A DNA stretch of 40,597 bases from UBA668 sp038234785 (GTDB lineage: Bacteria > Actinomycetota > Acidimicrobiia > Acidimicrobiales > Ilumatobacteraceae). Under the pieces are notes generated by a model, which saw only the letters and a program-made list of their open reading frames with translations, had not been told where the DNA came from and did not search any database. Made by a program: the position numbers and the translations under genes. Numbering within the stretch: the first letter of the stretch is position 1; each line of letters starts with the position of its first letter. The stretch lies in contig JBBQTC010000037.1 of NCBI GenBank assembly GCA_038234785.1, positions 1 to 40,597 on the forward strand, written 5' to 3'. Positions 16,616 through 24,544 of this stretch are shown in pieces.

Positions 16616-17382
16616 ATCGCCCGTTCGACTACGGCGACAAGATCTTGTTGCTCGACAACAAGCAGCGTCGATATCTGATCACGCTCACCGAAGGTGCCGA
16701 GTTCCACACGCACGCAGGCCTGGTGCCGCACGCGGACTTCGTCGGTCGGCCGGAGGGCATCACGATGAAGAGCACGAAGGGCGCGTCGTACATCGCATTG
16801 CGTCCGACGCTCGAGGACTTTGTGCTGGAGATGCCGCGCGGCGCGCAGGTGATCTACCCCAAGGACCTCGGCCCGATCTGCATGCTCGCCGACATCGGTC
16901 CCGGCGTGCGAGTGCTGGAGAGCGGAGTCGGTTCTGGAGCGCTCAGCATGACGATGCTGCGCTACGGCGCGGAGATCGTGGGCTACGAGCTCCGCGAAGA
17001 CTTCCTCAACCGGGCACGCACCAACGTGCGGACGTTCCTGGGCGAGGAGGCGTTGTCGCGCTACGAGTTGCACCTGCGTGACTGCTACGAGGGGATCGAC
17101 GAGCGAGACATCGACCGGGTCGTCCTCGACCTGCCCGAGCCGTGGCAGGTGGTCCCGCACGCTGTGCACGCACTCCGTCCCGGGGGAATCCTGATCGCCT
17201 ACACGCCCAGCATCACCCAGGCGGCCCAGACCCGCGAGGTCATGGCCAACAAGGCGTGGAGCGGTACGCGTACCCTCGAGGTGCTGCATCGAGGCTGGCA
17301 CATCGAGGGTCAGGCAGTGCGCCCGGACCACCGGATGGTCGCCCACACGGGATTTCTCACCGTCGGGCGCTTCCTCGGCTGA
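16612..17382 (+). CDS. trmI: tRNA (adenine-58-N1)-methyltransferase
   Basis: A 256-residue SAM-dependent methyltransferase. The N-terminal barrel precedes the SAM motif E-S-G-V-G-S-G-A-L (about residues 103-111) and the catalytic L-D-L-P-E-P-W region with D173. It makes m1A58 in the T-loop. In M. tuberculosis the homologue Rv2118c lies upstream of the proteasome genes, as here. It overlaps the TtuA-like gene (ATGA), and AGAGG lies upstream of the ATG. Its coupling to the TtuA-like gene links two modifications of the same loop. Confidence 0.92.
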   Translation: MNRPFDYGDKILLLDNKQRRYLITLTEGAEFHTHAGLVPHADFVGRPEGITMKSTKGASYIALRPTLEDFVLEMPRGAQVIYPKDLGPICMLADIGPGVRVLESGVGSGALSMTMLRYGAEIVGYELREDFLNRARTNVRTFLGEEALSRYELHLRDCYEGIDERDIDRVVLDLPEPWQVVPHAVHALRPGGILIAYTPSITQAAQTREVMANKAWSGTRTLEVLHRGWHIEGQAVRPDHRMVAHTGFLTVGRFLG

Positions 17383-19031
17383 TGTCGCGCACCGATCGCC
17401 TCGTGGCAGTCGGACTCGCACTCGGAACGGTGTTGCTCTCGTGGGCGCTGGCTGTCGCTGCCGGGACGACGGACGTGCCGCGGACCGACGACTGGGGCTT
17501 TGCCAGGGAGGCCTTCGATCTGCATCGCACCGGTCACCTGCAGTTCATCTTCTGGGGTCCGATGACCATCGTCGGCCACCTGCTCTGGGCGCAACCGTTC
17601 CTGGCCGTGTTCGGCCCGCACCGATGGGTGTTGAGCCTGTCGACGTCGGTGCTCGTCGCCGCGGGGGTGGTGGCCGCGTACTCGCTCGCTCGCCGGCGAC
17701 TCTCGACCCTCGGCGCGGCGACGAGTGTGGGAGTGCTCCTGGTGTTCCCGGGAGTGGTGCGCGACGCGGCGACGTACATGAGCGACCCGCCCGCACTGTC
17801 GCTGCAGTTGATCACGCTCGCCGTCGGAGCCGCCGCCTTGGGTGCGGCGGATCGACGACGCTGGGTCCTGTTCTCCGTCTCGATGGCGACGGGATTCTGG
17901 GCGTTCAGCATTCGTGAGCTTGCAGTCGCTGCTCCGGCCGCAGTCCTGATCACCATGTTCCTCGTCGATCGGACTCGCCTCAGCCGCGTCCGGGTCGCCG
18001 GCGGTGGTGCACTGCTCGCCCTCGCTTGCGCCACGTTGTGGATCTGGCACCGCGGGCTCACCGGAGTGGAGCGCTACCGCGGCCGCCCCCCGATCGCCGA
18101 CTCGGTGGTGCTGATCGTCAGCGCAACGCTCACTGTCGGCCTCGCGCTGGCTCCAGCGCTCGCGTTCTCCGTGCGGCGGTGGTGGCCACCGCGGCACCGC
18201 CGGGCGCGGGCGAGCGGCGCGGCGGTGGGTGTCGCCATCGTCGCCGGGCGGCCGTGGTTGGCCGGTCACCTCGGGCAGCACAACTGGTGGCTGGTGGGGG
18301 ACTACCTCCAAGCCGACGGGATCAACGGCGGCAAGCTGTTGCTGGGCTGGCGGCCGATCGTGCTGCACGACGCGCTCTGGCAGGTGCTGGTCGGAATTGC
18401 GTGCCTCAGCACGGTGGTGTGCGCGGCGCTGGTCACCGAGTGGATCATCCTGCGGCCATCCGAGCCGTCCGAGCCGGTCCTGCGGTTGGTCGGCTGGCAC
18501 GTCGGTGCGAGCGTCGCCACGCTGGCCGTTGCTGCCGTGGTGAACGGAGCGATGTACGACCGCTATCTCTGGCCGCTGGTGTTCAGCAGCTCGCTGCTGC
18601 TGCTCGGGAGGCGGGCCACGCCGTCGGACTCGAGCCGCGTGATCGCAGCTGCGCAGGTGGTGAGCGCACTCGTGACAGTGGTCGCGGTGGGGACGAGCGC
18701 CCTGCTGACGCTCAACAGCGCTGCGTTCGATGCCGCCCGATGGCAGGCGGCCACCGAGGCCGTAGACGCCGGCACGATGGCGACGGAGCTGGACGGTGGC
18801 ATGGAGTGGGACGGCGCCCATTCGACCGTCCCGAATCGCGGGGGAGTGCCGAGTGAAGTCGACCCGCTCGTGGCCTGGTGGACGACGCTCACGGGCATGG
18901 AGCGAGTGTGCATCGTGGTGACTGCCTCACCTGTCGTCTCGACGACGGGGCGACTCGTGCGCACCGTGCACTGGCGCACCTACTTGGTGGGCGGCGACGC
19001 GGTGCTGTACGTGTACGACAGGTGTGGTTGA
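17382..19031 (+). CDS. GT-C-type (GT39/ArnT-like) membrane glycosyltransferase candidate
   Basis: A 549-residue protein with roughly 10-12 hydrophobic helices. After the first helix it has an extracytoplasmic R-T-D-D-W-G-F loop; an acidic pair there is typical of GT-C enzymes such as protein mannosyltransferases, which use lipid-linked sugars. A soluble C-terminal segment (about 470-549) follows the last helix. The assignment rests on topology and the D-D loop only. It overlaps the trmI stop by one base, so it belongs to the same operon even though its role seems unrelated. Confidence 0.65.
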   Translation: MSRTDRLVAVGLALGTVLLSWALAVAAGTTDVPRTDDWGFAREAFDLHRTGHLQFIFWGPMTIVGHLLWAQPFLAVFGPHRWVLSLSTSVLVAAGVVAAYSLARRRLSTLGAATSVGVLLVFPGVVRDAATYMSDPPALSLQLITLAVGAAALGAADRRRWVLFSVSMATGFWAFSIRELAVAAPAAVLITMFLVDRTRLSRVRVAGGGALLALACATLWIWHRGLTGVERYRGRPPIADSVVLIVSATLTVGLALAPALAFSVRRWWPPRHRRARASGAAVGVAIVAGRPWLAGHLGQHNWWLVGDYLQADGINGGKLLLGWRPIVLHDALWQVLVGIACLSTVVCAALVTEWIILRPSEPSEPVLRLVGWHVGASVATLAVAAVVNGAMYDRYLWPLVFSSSLLLLGRRATPSDSSRVIAAAQVVSALVTVVAVGTSALLTLNSAAFDAARWQAATEAVDAGTMATELDGGMEWDGAHSTVPNRGGVPSEVDPLVAWWTTLTGMERVCIVVTASPVVSTTGRLVRTVHWRTYLVGGDAVLYVYDRCG

Positions 19032-19042
19032 GGCGGTCGAGC

Positions 19043-19288
19043 TCAGGGCTCGATGAAGATGCACTCGCCGGGGCATTCCTCGGCGCTCTCGATGACCGCG
19101 TCGAGGCGGTTGTCGGGGATGTTGGCCATGCCGTCTGCGCCCTGTGGGTTGCCCTTGGCAGTCGCGAACACCTTGTCGCCCTCTTTGACGTAGGCAAGGC
19201 CATCGTCGAGCAGGGTGAAGACGTCGGGTGCGATTTCCTCACAGAGGCCGTCACCCGTGCACAGATCCTGATCGATCCAGACCTTCAT
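19043..19288 (-). CDS. 3Fe-4S-type single-cluster ferredoxin
   Basis: An 81-residue acidic ferredoxin. It starts M-K-V-W-I-D-Q-D-L-C and continues with the pattern C-x5-C (C-T-G-D-G-L-C), with Asp or Gly where the second 4Fe-4S ligand would be. The last ligands are in the late E-C-P-G-E-C. This layout is typical of 3Fe-4S or [3Fe-4S]/[4Fe-4S]-convertible ferredoxins that serve cytochrome P450s. The ATG at 19288 has GAGGAGAG upstream at a good distance. No P450 is visible nearby. Convergent with the GT-C gene. Confidence 0.88.
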   Translation of the reverse strand: MKVWIDQDLCTGDGLCEEIAPDVFTLLDDGLAYVKEGDKVFATAKGNPQGADGMANIPDNRLDAVIESAEECPGECIFIEP

Positions 19289-19412
19289 TTCGTCATCTCT
19301 CCTCGTGACTCGAGTGAACGCGAACGAGCATACAGGCAGGTCACGCTCCAACGCACGTTCACCGAGCGGCCCCCCGGCGTTAGGCCATTCGGTTCAGTTT
19401 CCACCGTGACCC

Positions 19413-19441
19413 TTCAACTCTCCGTCAACTTCAGGTACTCT
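19413..19441 (+). promoter_or_regulatory. Candidate promoter of the LPXTG gene
   Basis: TTCAAC at 19413-19418 and TACTCT at 19436-19441, separated by 17 bases, form a possible -35/-10 pair. The -35 matches TTGACA at only three positions. It would give a 5' leader of about 120 bases. Spacing is ideal, sequence is modest. Confidence 0.35.
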
Positions 19442-19461
19442 TCGCCACTGGGAGCGAAGAT

Positions 19462-19494
19462 CCCTCGGACGCAACTGGTCGTCTAGTCCGAGGG
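19462..19494 (+). other. Perfect 9-bp inverted repeat in 5' leader
   Basis: CCCTCGGAC (19462-19470) pairs with GTCCGAGGG (19486-19494) around a 15-base loop. It lies between the candidate promoter and the LPXTG gene. A smaller repeat, TCTTCGC/GCGAAGA, lies just upstream. It could be a structured leader or an operator. No known riboswitch was recognised. Confidence 0.5.
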
Positions 19495-19566
19495 GGAGCA
19501 AGGACGAACCCGGCCCTCAGCACGTGACACACGCGTGGCATCGACGACACAGGGACGGGACCGATC

Positions 19567-20343
19567 ATGATGGTGAAGCTGCACAAACAAGGCCGTATGG
19601 GAATCCTCGGATTCCTCGTGGCGGGCCTGCTGGCGTTGACCGCGGGTGTCTTCACCGGCGTCGGCTCGGCGTCGGCCCACTCTCCGCAGATCGTGGCGAA
19701 CGCCGACTGCGACGGCGTCATCCACTACACGGTCACGTCCTGGACCACCGGCCTGGCCGGCGAGAACCCCGACATCCTCGTCTACTACAAGGTCGAGAAC
19801 ACCGGTCCCGCCGTGGTCGTCACCCATGGTTCGTTCTCCGCAGCGAACGGCTACCAGTTCGCCGGTACGACCCCGTGGCCGGGCGATGCGACGCTCGTCG
19901 TCATGTTCGCCGAGGCAGTCGCCCCGTGGGCGGACGGCGCCGTCACCACCGGGAACTACTGGACCGAATGGGTGCGTCCGTCGTGCTCCGGCACCACCAC
20001 CACCGCCCAGGCAACCACCACCACCGCCCAAGAGACCACCACCACCGCCCAGGCAACCACCACCACGACCCAGGAAACCACCACCACGACGGGCTCCACC
20101 GACGAGACGACGACCACCGTCCAGGAGACCACCACCTCCGTCGACTCGAACGGCCCGACGACGACGGTCGGTGCAACCACCACCTCGGTCGGCTCGGGTG
20201 GCCCGACGACGACGGCTGTCGGCTCGGGATCCGAGCTTCCCCGCACGGGCTCGGGCTCGATGTCGGAGTTGCTCATCGCAGCCGGGCTCGTGCTGATCGG
20301 TTGCTCGGTGGTGCTCGGCACCCGCCGCCGCCACCTCGTCTGA
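19567..20343 (+). CDS. LPXTG-anchored cell-wall surface protein
   Basis: A 258-residue secreted protein. A signal peptide with basic start (M-M-V-K-L-H-K-Q-G-R) and hydrophobic core ends near residue 37 (S-A-S-A before H-S). A folded domain of about 105 residues with two Cys follows, then a Thr-rich stalk (about 143-215) and the sortase signal L-P-R-T-G (224-228), a hydrophobic helix and an R-R-R-H-L-V tail. It is expected to be linked to the wall by a sortase, which is not in this window. The folded part is not recognised. GGGACGGG lies upstream of the ATG. Confidence 0.82.
   Translation: MMVKLHKQGRMGILGFLVAGLLALTAGVFTGVGSASAHSPQIVANADCDGVIHYTVTSWTTGLAGENPDILVYYKVENTGPAVVVTHGSFSAANGYQFAGTTPWPGDATLVVMFAEAVAPWADGAVTTGNYWTEWVRPSCSGTTTTAQATTTTAQETTTTAQATTTTTQETTTTTGSTDETTTTVQETTTSVDSNGPTTTVGATTTSVGSGGPTTTAVGSGSELPRTGSGSMSELLIAAGLVLIGCSVVLGTRRRHLV
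19993..20091 (+). repeat. Short tandem repeat encoding a Thr-rich stalk
   Basis: About four and a half units of 21 bases encode T-T-T-T-A-Q-A/E variants. The repeated Thr block is typical of extended wall-spanning stalks. Confidence 0.75.
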
Positions 20344-20364
20344 CACATCTCCCCATTGACACCA

Positions 20365-20403
20365 CGAGGGACCGGCCGATGCTCGACATCGACCGGTCCC
20401 TCG
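20365..20403. other. Near-perfect 17-bp inverted repeat upstream of mpa
   Basis: CGAGGGACCGGCCGATG (20365-20381) and its complementary arm at 20387-20403 form 16 of 17 pairs around a five-base loop. There is no U-run after it. It sits between the LPXTG stop and the mpa -10 box, and contains a TCGACA -35-like element (20383-20388). It may be a terminator for the surface gene, an operator for mpa, or both. Confidence 0.55.
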
Positions 20404-20407
20404 GTGT

Positions 20408-20413
20408 TAGGTT
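20408..20413 (+). promoter_or_regulatory. Leaderless -10 box of mpa
   Basis: TAGGTT lies six bases before ATG 20420. A TCGACA -35-like element lies 19 bases upstream of it. Suggests a leaderless mpa transcript. Confidence 0.6.
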
Positions 20414-20419
20414 CGACAC

Positions 20420-22135
20420 ATGAGTGACGGCCACGTCAACGAGACCCTGGCGGTCCTGCAGGCGCAGATCGTCGTGCTCGAAGAAGAGTTGGCCCAGGTT
20501 CGCCGCACGTTGGCGGAGTCCCCGAAACGCCAACGCGTGCTCGAGGAGCGACTTCTGGAGACCAAGGGGCAGCTCGCCCATGCGGTGTCGCAGAACGAGA
20601 AGCTCAGCTACACGCTGCGTGAGGCCCGTGAGCACATCGCAGCCCTACGCGAAGAGGTCGACAAGCTCACCCAACCCCCTTCGGCGTATGGGGTGGTCGT
20701 CGGCAAGAACGACGACGGCACGATCGACGTGCTCACCAGCGGGCGCAAGATGCGGGTGTCGCTGCATCCCGACGTCGACCACGAGTCGCTGCCACGCGGC
20801 GCCGAGGTGGTCCTGAACGAGAGCTTCAACGTCGTCCATGCGCGCCAGCCCGAGGTCGTGGGCGAAGTGGTCACGATCAAGGAGATGATGGACGACGGCG
20901 TCCGGGCGCTGGTCGTCGGCCGGGCCGACGAGGAGCGGGTCTGCGAGCTGGCCGATGCGATGCGCGGCGTCCACCTGCGCAGCGGCGACACGATGCGCCT
21001 CGACCCGCGCAGCAACATGCTGCTCGAGAAGCTGCCCCGACCGGAGGTCGAGGACCTGCTGCTCGAAGAGGTCCCCGACATCAGCTACGAGGACATCGGT
21101 GGCCTCGACACACAGATCGAGGAGATCGCCGACGCGGTCGAGTTGCCGTTCCTCTACAGCGATCTGTTCGCGGAGCACCAGCTCCCGGCGCCGAAGGGCA
21201 TCCTGCTCTATGGCCCGCCAGGGTGCGGCAAGACACTCATCGCCAAGGCAGTGGCCAACTCGCTCGCCAAGAAGGTGGCCGAGAAGACCGGCGGTGAGAA
21301 GGGGCGGAGTTACTTCATCAACATCAAGGGCCCCGAACTCCTCAACAAGTACGTCGGTGAGACCGAGCGCCAGATCCGGCTGGTGTTCCAGCGGGCACGC
21401 GAGAAGAGCGAAGAGGGCTGGCCGGTCATCGTCTTCTTCGACGAGATGGACTCGATGTTCCGCACCCGAGGCTCGGGCATCAGCAGCGACATGGAGAGCA
21501 CGATCGTGCCCCAACTCCTCGCCGAGATCGACGGCGTCGAGGGCTTGCGCAACGTCATCGTCATCGGGGCCACCAACCGCGAAGACCTGATCGATCCGGC
21601 GATCCTTCGCCCGGGGCGGCTCGACGTGAAGATCAAGATCGAGCGCCCCACAGCCGCCGCCGCGCAGCAGATCTTCGCCCGGTACCTCACCGACGAGATC
21701 CCGATCGCTGCCGGTGCCCAAGTGCCCGAGATGATCGCGACCACGGTGCAGGAGATGTACCGAGCCGACGAAGCGAATCAGTTCCTCGAAGTCACCTACC
21801 AGAACGGCGACAAAGAGATCCTCTACTACAAGGACTTCTCGTCGGGCGCGATGATCGAGAACATCGTCCGCCGGGCCAAGAAGTTGGCGATCAAGCGAGT
21901 GATCGCCGGCGGGGCGCGGGGCGTGTGCCTGCAGGACATGCTCGACAGCATCAAGCAGGAGTACAAGGAGCACGAGGACCTGCCGAACACGACGAACCCC
22001 GACGACTGGGCGAAGATCAGCGGCAAGAAGGGCGAGCGCATCGTGTTCATCCGCACCCTCGTCAAGGGACGCGAACCGGCCGATCACGAGGGCGGTCGGG
22101 CCATCGAGCGGGTCGCGACGGGGCAGTACCTCTAA
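20420..22135 (+). CDS. mpa: Mycobacterial-type proteasomal ATPase Mpa/ARC
   Basis: A 571-residue AAA+ unfoldase that recognises pupylated proteins and passes them to the 20S proteasome. An N-terminal coiled coil (about 5-85, binds Pup) is followed by two OB-type regions (about 90-205). Then comes the AAA module with Walker A G-P-P-G-C-G-K-T (265-272), the Y-V-G pore loop (about 311-313), Walker B V-I-V-F-F-D-E (336-342) and sensor residues in G-A-T-N-R. The C-terminus ends G-Q-Y-L, the tail that docks in PrcA. Length and motifs are complete. The stop overlaps the convergent SCO6745-like stop. Confidence 0.96.
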   Translation: MSDGHVNETLAVLQAQIVVLEEELAQVRRTLAESPKRQRVLEERLLETKGQLAHAVSQNEKLSYTLREAREHIAALREEVDKLTQPPSAYGVVVGKNDDGTIDVLTSGRKMRVSLHPDVDHESLPRGAEVVLNESFNVVHARQPEVVGEVVTIKEMMDDGVRALVVGRADEERVCELADAMRGVHLRSGDTMRLDPRSNMLLEKLPRPEVEDLLLEEVPDISYEDIGGLDTQIEEIADAVELPFLYSDLFAEHQLPAPKGILLYGPPGCGKTLIAKAVANSLAKKVAEKTGGEKGRSYFINIKGPELLNKYVGETERQIRLVFQRAREKSEEGWPVIVFFDEMDSMFRTRGSGISSDMESTIVPQLLAEIDGVEGLRNVIVIGATNREDLIDPAILRPGRLDVKIKIERPTAAAAQQIFARYLTDEIPIAAGAQVPEMIATTVQEMYRADEANQFLEVTYQNGDKEILYYKDFSSGAMIENIVRRAKKLAIKRVIAGGARGVCLQDMLDSIKQEYKEHEDLPNTTNPDDWAKISGKKGERIVFIRTLVKGREPADHEGGRAIERVATGQYL

Positions 22136-23004
22136 CTGCGCAGCCGCGACGCGGGCTGGTAGTTGGGGCCGGCGGTCACGTCGACCCTTTGCAGCAGCAG
22201 TTCGCACGAGGGCTCGAAAGCATCGGCGAACGCGATCGCGCGCGCCGAGCCGAGCAGTTCCCACGGCAGCGTGGTGAGTCGGTCGGTCTCGTCCTCGATG
22301 TGCTGACGCAGCGCGACGCCCTCGGGCGCGACGAGACGTCCGGTCGCCAGCCCTCGTCGCTGGAGCGAGACCCACCCGGTCTCGAGGTCTGCCTCGCTCG
22401 TCCCCCGCGACCGGGGCAGCCAGTCGGCCTCGTAGTCCAGCCAGGCGTTGTGGAGGATGGACGCTTCCGCGTGGGTGAGACCCGCGGCCACGACGAGTGC
22501 CCAATGCGTGTCGCCGCGCCATTCGCGCAGGCAGTTCACCGCGTGCCAGCCGGAGAGCAGCGGGTCGGTGTGGCGGGGCACTGCGAGGTGCGAGGCGTAG
22601 AACGTGCGCCCGATCAGGGGGAGCGCCTCGACCACCGACCAGAGCTCCGGTCCGAAGTCGCACAGCGGGTCGACGATGTCGGGCGCGTGGTCCCGCAGCC
22701 CGGCGACCACGGCCTCGTCGCGGGCCTCCCAGAATTCGGCGAATCGGTCGGGGCTGCCGAGCAGATCGAACACCGCTCGAATCGCCGGTGGGCTGATCGA
22801 CCCGAACGCAGCGATGACCGCGTCGGGACCCGACGCGGCGAGTGGGGCGCAACGAGCGGCCATGTACCCGAGTGGACCGGCGAGCTGCTCGGGAAGGCCG
22901 AGCTCCTGATATCGCCGGATCGCCCCCGGATCCCAGAAGATCCAACCGATCGTCGTCTGCACCGAGCGTGCATTCCTGCGGGTGATGGCAGTCCAGTCGT
23001 TCAC
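22132..23004 (-). CDS. SCO6745-like conserved protein
   Basis: A 290-residue all-helical protein similar by eye to the actinobacterial SCO6745 family. It has G-Y-M-A-A-R-C-A-P-L, H-A-V-N-C-L-R-E-W-R-G-D-T-H-W and a closing E-T-D-R-L-T-T-L-P-W-E-L-L-G. Biochemical role unknown. The GTG at 23004 is chosen because a TAACCT box lies eight bases upstream and the family N-terminus begins soon after. It sits on the opposite strand inside the proteasome locus, between mpa (stops overlapping) and dop (shared promoter region). Confidence 0.72.
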   Translation of the reverse strand: MNDWTAITRRNARSVQTTIGWIFWDPGAIRRYQELGLPEQLAGPLGYMAARCAPLAASGPDAVIAAFGSISPPAIRAVFDLLGSPDRFAEFWEARDEAVVAGLRDHAPDIVDPLCDFGPELWSVVEALPLIGRTFYASHLAVPRHTDPLLSGWHAVNCLREWRGDTHWALVVAAGLTHAEASILHNAWLDYEADWLPRSRGTSEADLETGWVSLQRRGLATGRLVAPEGVALRQHIEDETDRLTTLPWELLGSARAIAFADAFEPSCELLLQRVDVTAGPNYQPASRLRS

Positions 23005-23012
23005 GGAGTTCC

Positions 23013-23022
23013 AGGTTAGGGT
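23013..23022. promoter_or_regulatory. Overlapping divergent -10 boxes (SCO6745-like gene and dop)
   Basis: AGGTTAGGGT carries TAGGGT on the plus strand (23017-23022), seven bases before dop ATG 23030. On the minus strand it carries TAACCT (complement of 23013-23018), eight bases before GTG 23004. They share the central TA. Confidence 0.6.
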
Positions 23023-23029
23023 TCGGCGT

Positions 23030-24526
23030 ATGGCGATCCCGAAGGTCTGCGGTATCGAAACCGAGTACGGCATCTTCGTACGCGGCCCGGTGAGCGATGC
23101 GGCGAGCAACCCCGTGAGCGCCAGTTCGCTGCTCATCAACGCCTATCTGTCGACCCATCAACGCAAGGTCGGGTGGGACTTCAACGACGAGCATCCCGGC
23201 TCCGATGCACGTGGTTTCAGCGTCGACGACCTGCTCGCGCCGGAGATCGAGACGCACCTCGTGAATGCCGTGCTCACCAACGGAGCTCGCTACTACGTCG
23301 ACCATGCGCACCCCGAGATCAGCACGCCCGAGTGCCTGACCGCCCGCGATGCACTGGTGTTCGACCGGGCGGCCGAGGAGATCGTGCGGGCCAGCATGGA
23401 GGCCGCTCGCTCGATGCTGCCCGACGGTGCCGAGATCCTCTGCCACAAGAACAACTCCGACGGCAAGGGCAACAGCTACGGGTGCCACGAGAACTACCTC
23501 GTCGCCCGCGAGGTCCCCTTCGCCAGGATCGTGCATCAGATCACCCCGCACTTCGTCACCCGCCAGGTCGTGGTCGGCGCGGGCAAGGTGGGTTGCGAAC
23601 TCGCCGGATATTCGGCATCCGACGTTCCCTATCAGCTCAGCCAACGCGCCGACTTCTTCGAGGAGGAAGTCGGGCTGGAGACCACGCTGAAGCGACCGAT
23701 CGTCAACACGCGAGACGAGCCGCACTGCGACCCGAACAAGTACCGCCGCCTCCACGTCATCGTCGGTGACGCCAACATGAGCGAGACCGCCACGCTGGTG
23801 AAGCTCGGCGCCACGGCCATCATCCTCGCCATGATCGAGGACGACGTGCTCGGCGACGACCTCGCCCTCGCCAACCCGGTGGCGGCGATCCGCAACGTCA
23901 GCCACGACCCGTCGCTGACTCGCACGGTGCTGCTGCGCAACGGGCAGCGAGCAACGGCGATGGAACTGCAATGGCAGTTGCTCGAACGTGCCCAGAAGTA
24001 CGAGCGGTCACACGGATTCGCCGCAGTGGGTCACGACGTCGGCCGCGAAGTGCTGGTCCTGTGGGAGGGCATCCTCGCCGGGCTCGAACGAGATCCCGAG
24101 ACGGTCGCCCACCAGGTCGACTGGGTGGCGAAGCGGCGCGTCGTCCAGGGATACGCCGAGCGGCACGATGCGAAGCCGAACGACGCTCGGCTCAAGGCGC
24201 TCGATCTCCAGTATCACGACCTTCGGGCGGACCGTTGTCTCGCCCTGCGCGTCGGCCTCGACACGCTCGTCGACCCGGCAGACGTGACCACTGCAATGAC
24301 CGAGCCACCGCTCACCACCCGGGCCTACTTCCGCGGCAAGTGCCTCGCCAAGTGGCCCGATGACGTCGTGGCCGCCAACTGGGACAGCCTCGTGTTCGAC
24401 GTGGGCCGAGACCCCCTCCGCCGGGTCCCGATGATGGAACCGCTGCGCGGCACGGCAGAATCCGTGGCTAGGTTGATCGACGAAAGTGACACCCCGGCCG
24501 AGCTGCTGGCGCGGCTGGGAGCATGA
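23030..24526 (+). CDS. dop: Pup deamidase/depupylase Dop
   Basis: A 498-residue enzyme of the glutamine-synthetase-like fold shared with PafA. Starts M-A-I-P-K-V-C-G-I-E-T-E-Y-G. It has the Dop-specific loop (about residues 45-65, D-F-N-D-E-H-P-G) and the catalytic Asp at about residue 91 in Y-Y-V-D-H-A-H-P-E. The later G-N-S-Y-G-C-H-E-N and R-D-E-P-H motifs bind nucleotide and metal. It converts Pup-Gln to Pup-Glu and removes Pup from targets. Directly upstream of pup; a TAGGGT box seven bases before ATG suggests a leaderless start. Confidence 0.96.
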   Translation: MAIPKVCGIETEYGIFVRGPVSDAASNPVSASSLLINAYLSTHQRKVGWDFNDEHPGSDARGFSVDDLLAPEIETHLVNAVLTNGARYYVDHAHPEISTPECLTARDALVFDRAAEEIVRASMEAARSMLPDGAEILCHKNNSDGKGNSYGCHENYLVAREVPFARIVHQITPHFVTRQVVVGAGKVGCELAGYSASDVPYQLSQRADFFEEEVGLETTLKRPIVNTRDEPHCDPNKYRRLHVIVGDANMSETATLVKLGATAIILAMIEDDVLGDDLALANPVAAIRNVSHDPSLTRTVLLRNGQRATAMELQWQLLERAQKYERSHGFAAVGHDVGREVLVLWEGILAGLERDPETVAHQVDWVAKRRVVQGYAERHDAKPNDARLKALDLQYHDLRADRCLALRVGLDTLVDPADVTTAMTEPPLTTRAYFRGKCLAKWPDDVVAANWDSLVFDVGRDPLRRVPMMEPLRGTAESVARLIDESDTPAELLARLGA

Positions 24527-24544
24527 TGGTCCGAAGGGAAATTC

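Noticed and set aside
19461..19500. Hairpin region as a tRNA or known riboswitch
   Set aside because: No T-loop, anticodon stem or recognisable riboswitch core; only simple stems are supported.
19993..20091. Tandem repeat as a CRISPR-like array
   Set aside because: Units are 21 bases, in frame and contiguous without spacers, and they encode a Thr stalk.
19943..20176. A Trp/Ser-rich minus-strand open frame
   Set aside because: It is the reverse complement of the Thr-rich stalk repeat (ACC codons) of the LPXTG gene.
20645..23971. A 1108-residue open frame on the minus strand
   Set aside because: It runs antisense across mpa and dop, both clear genes with intact motifs. Long antisense frames are common in GC-rich DNA.
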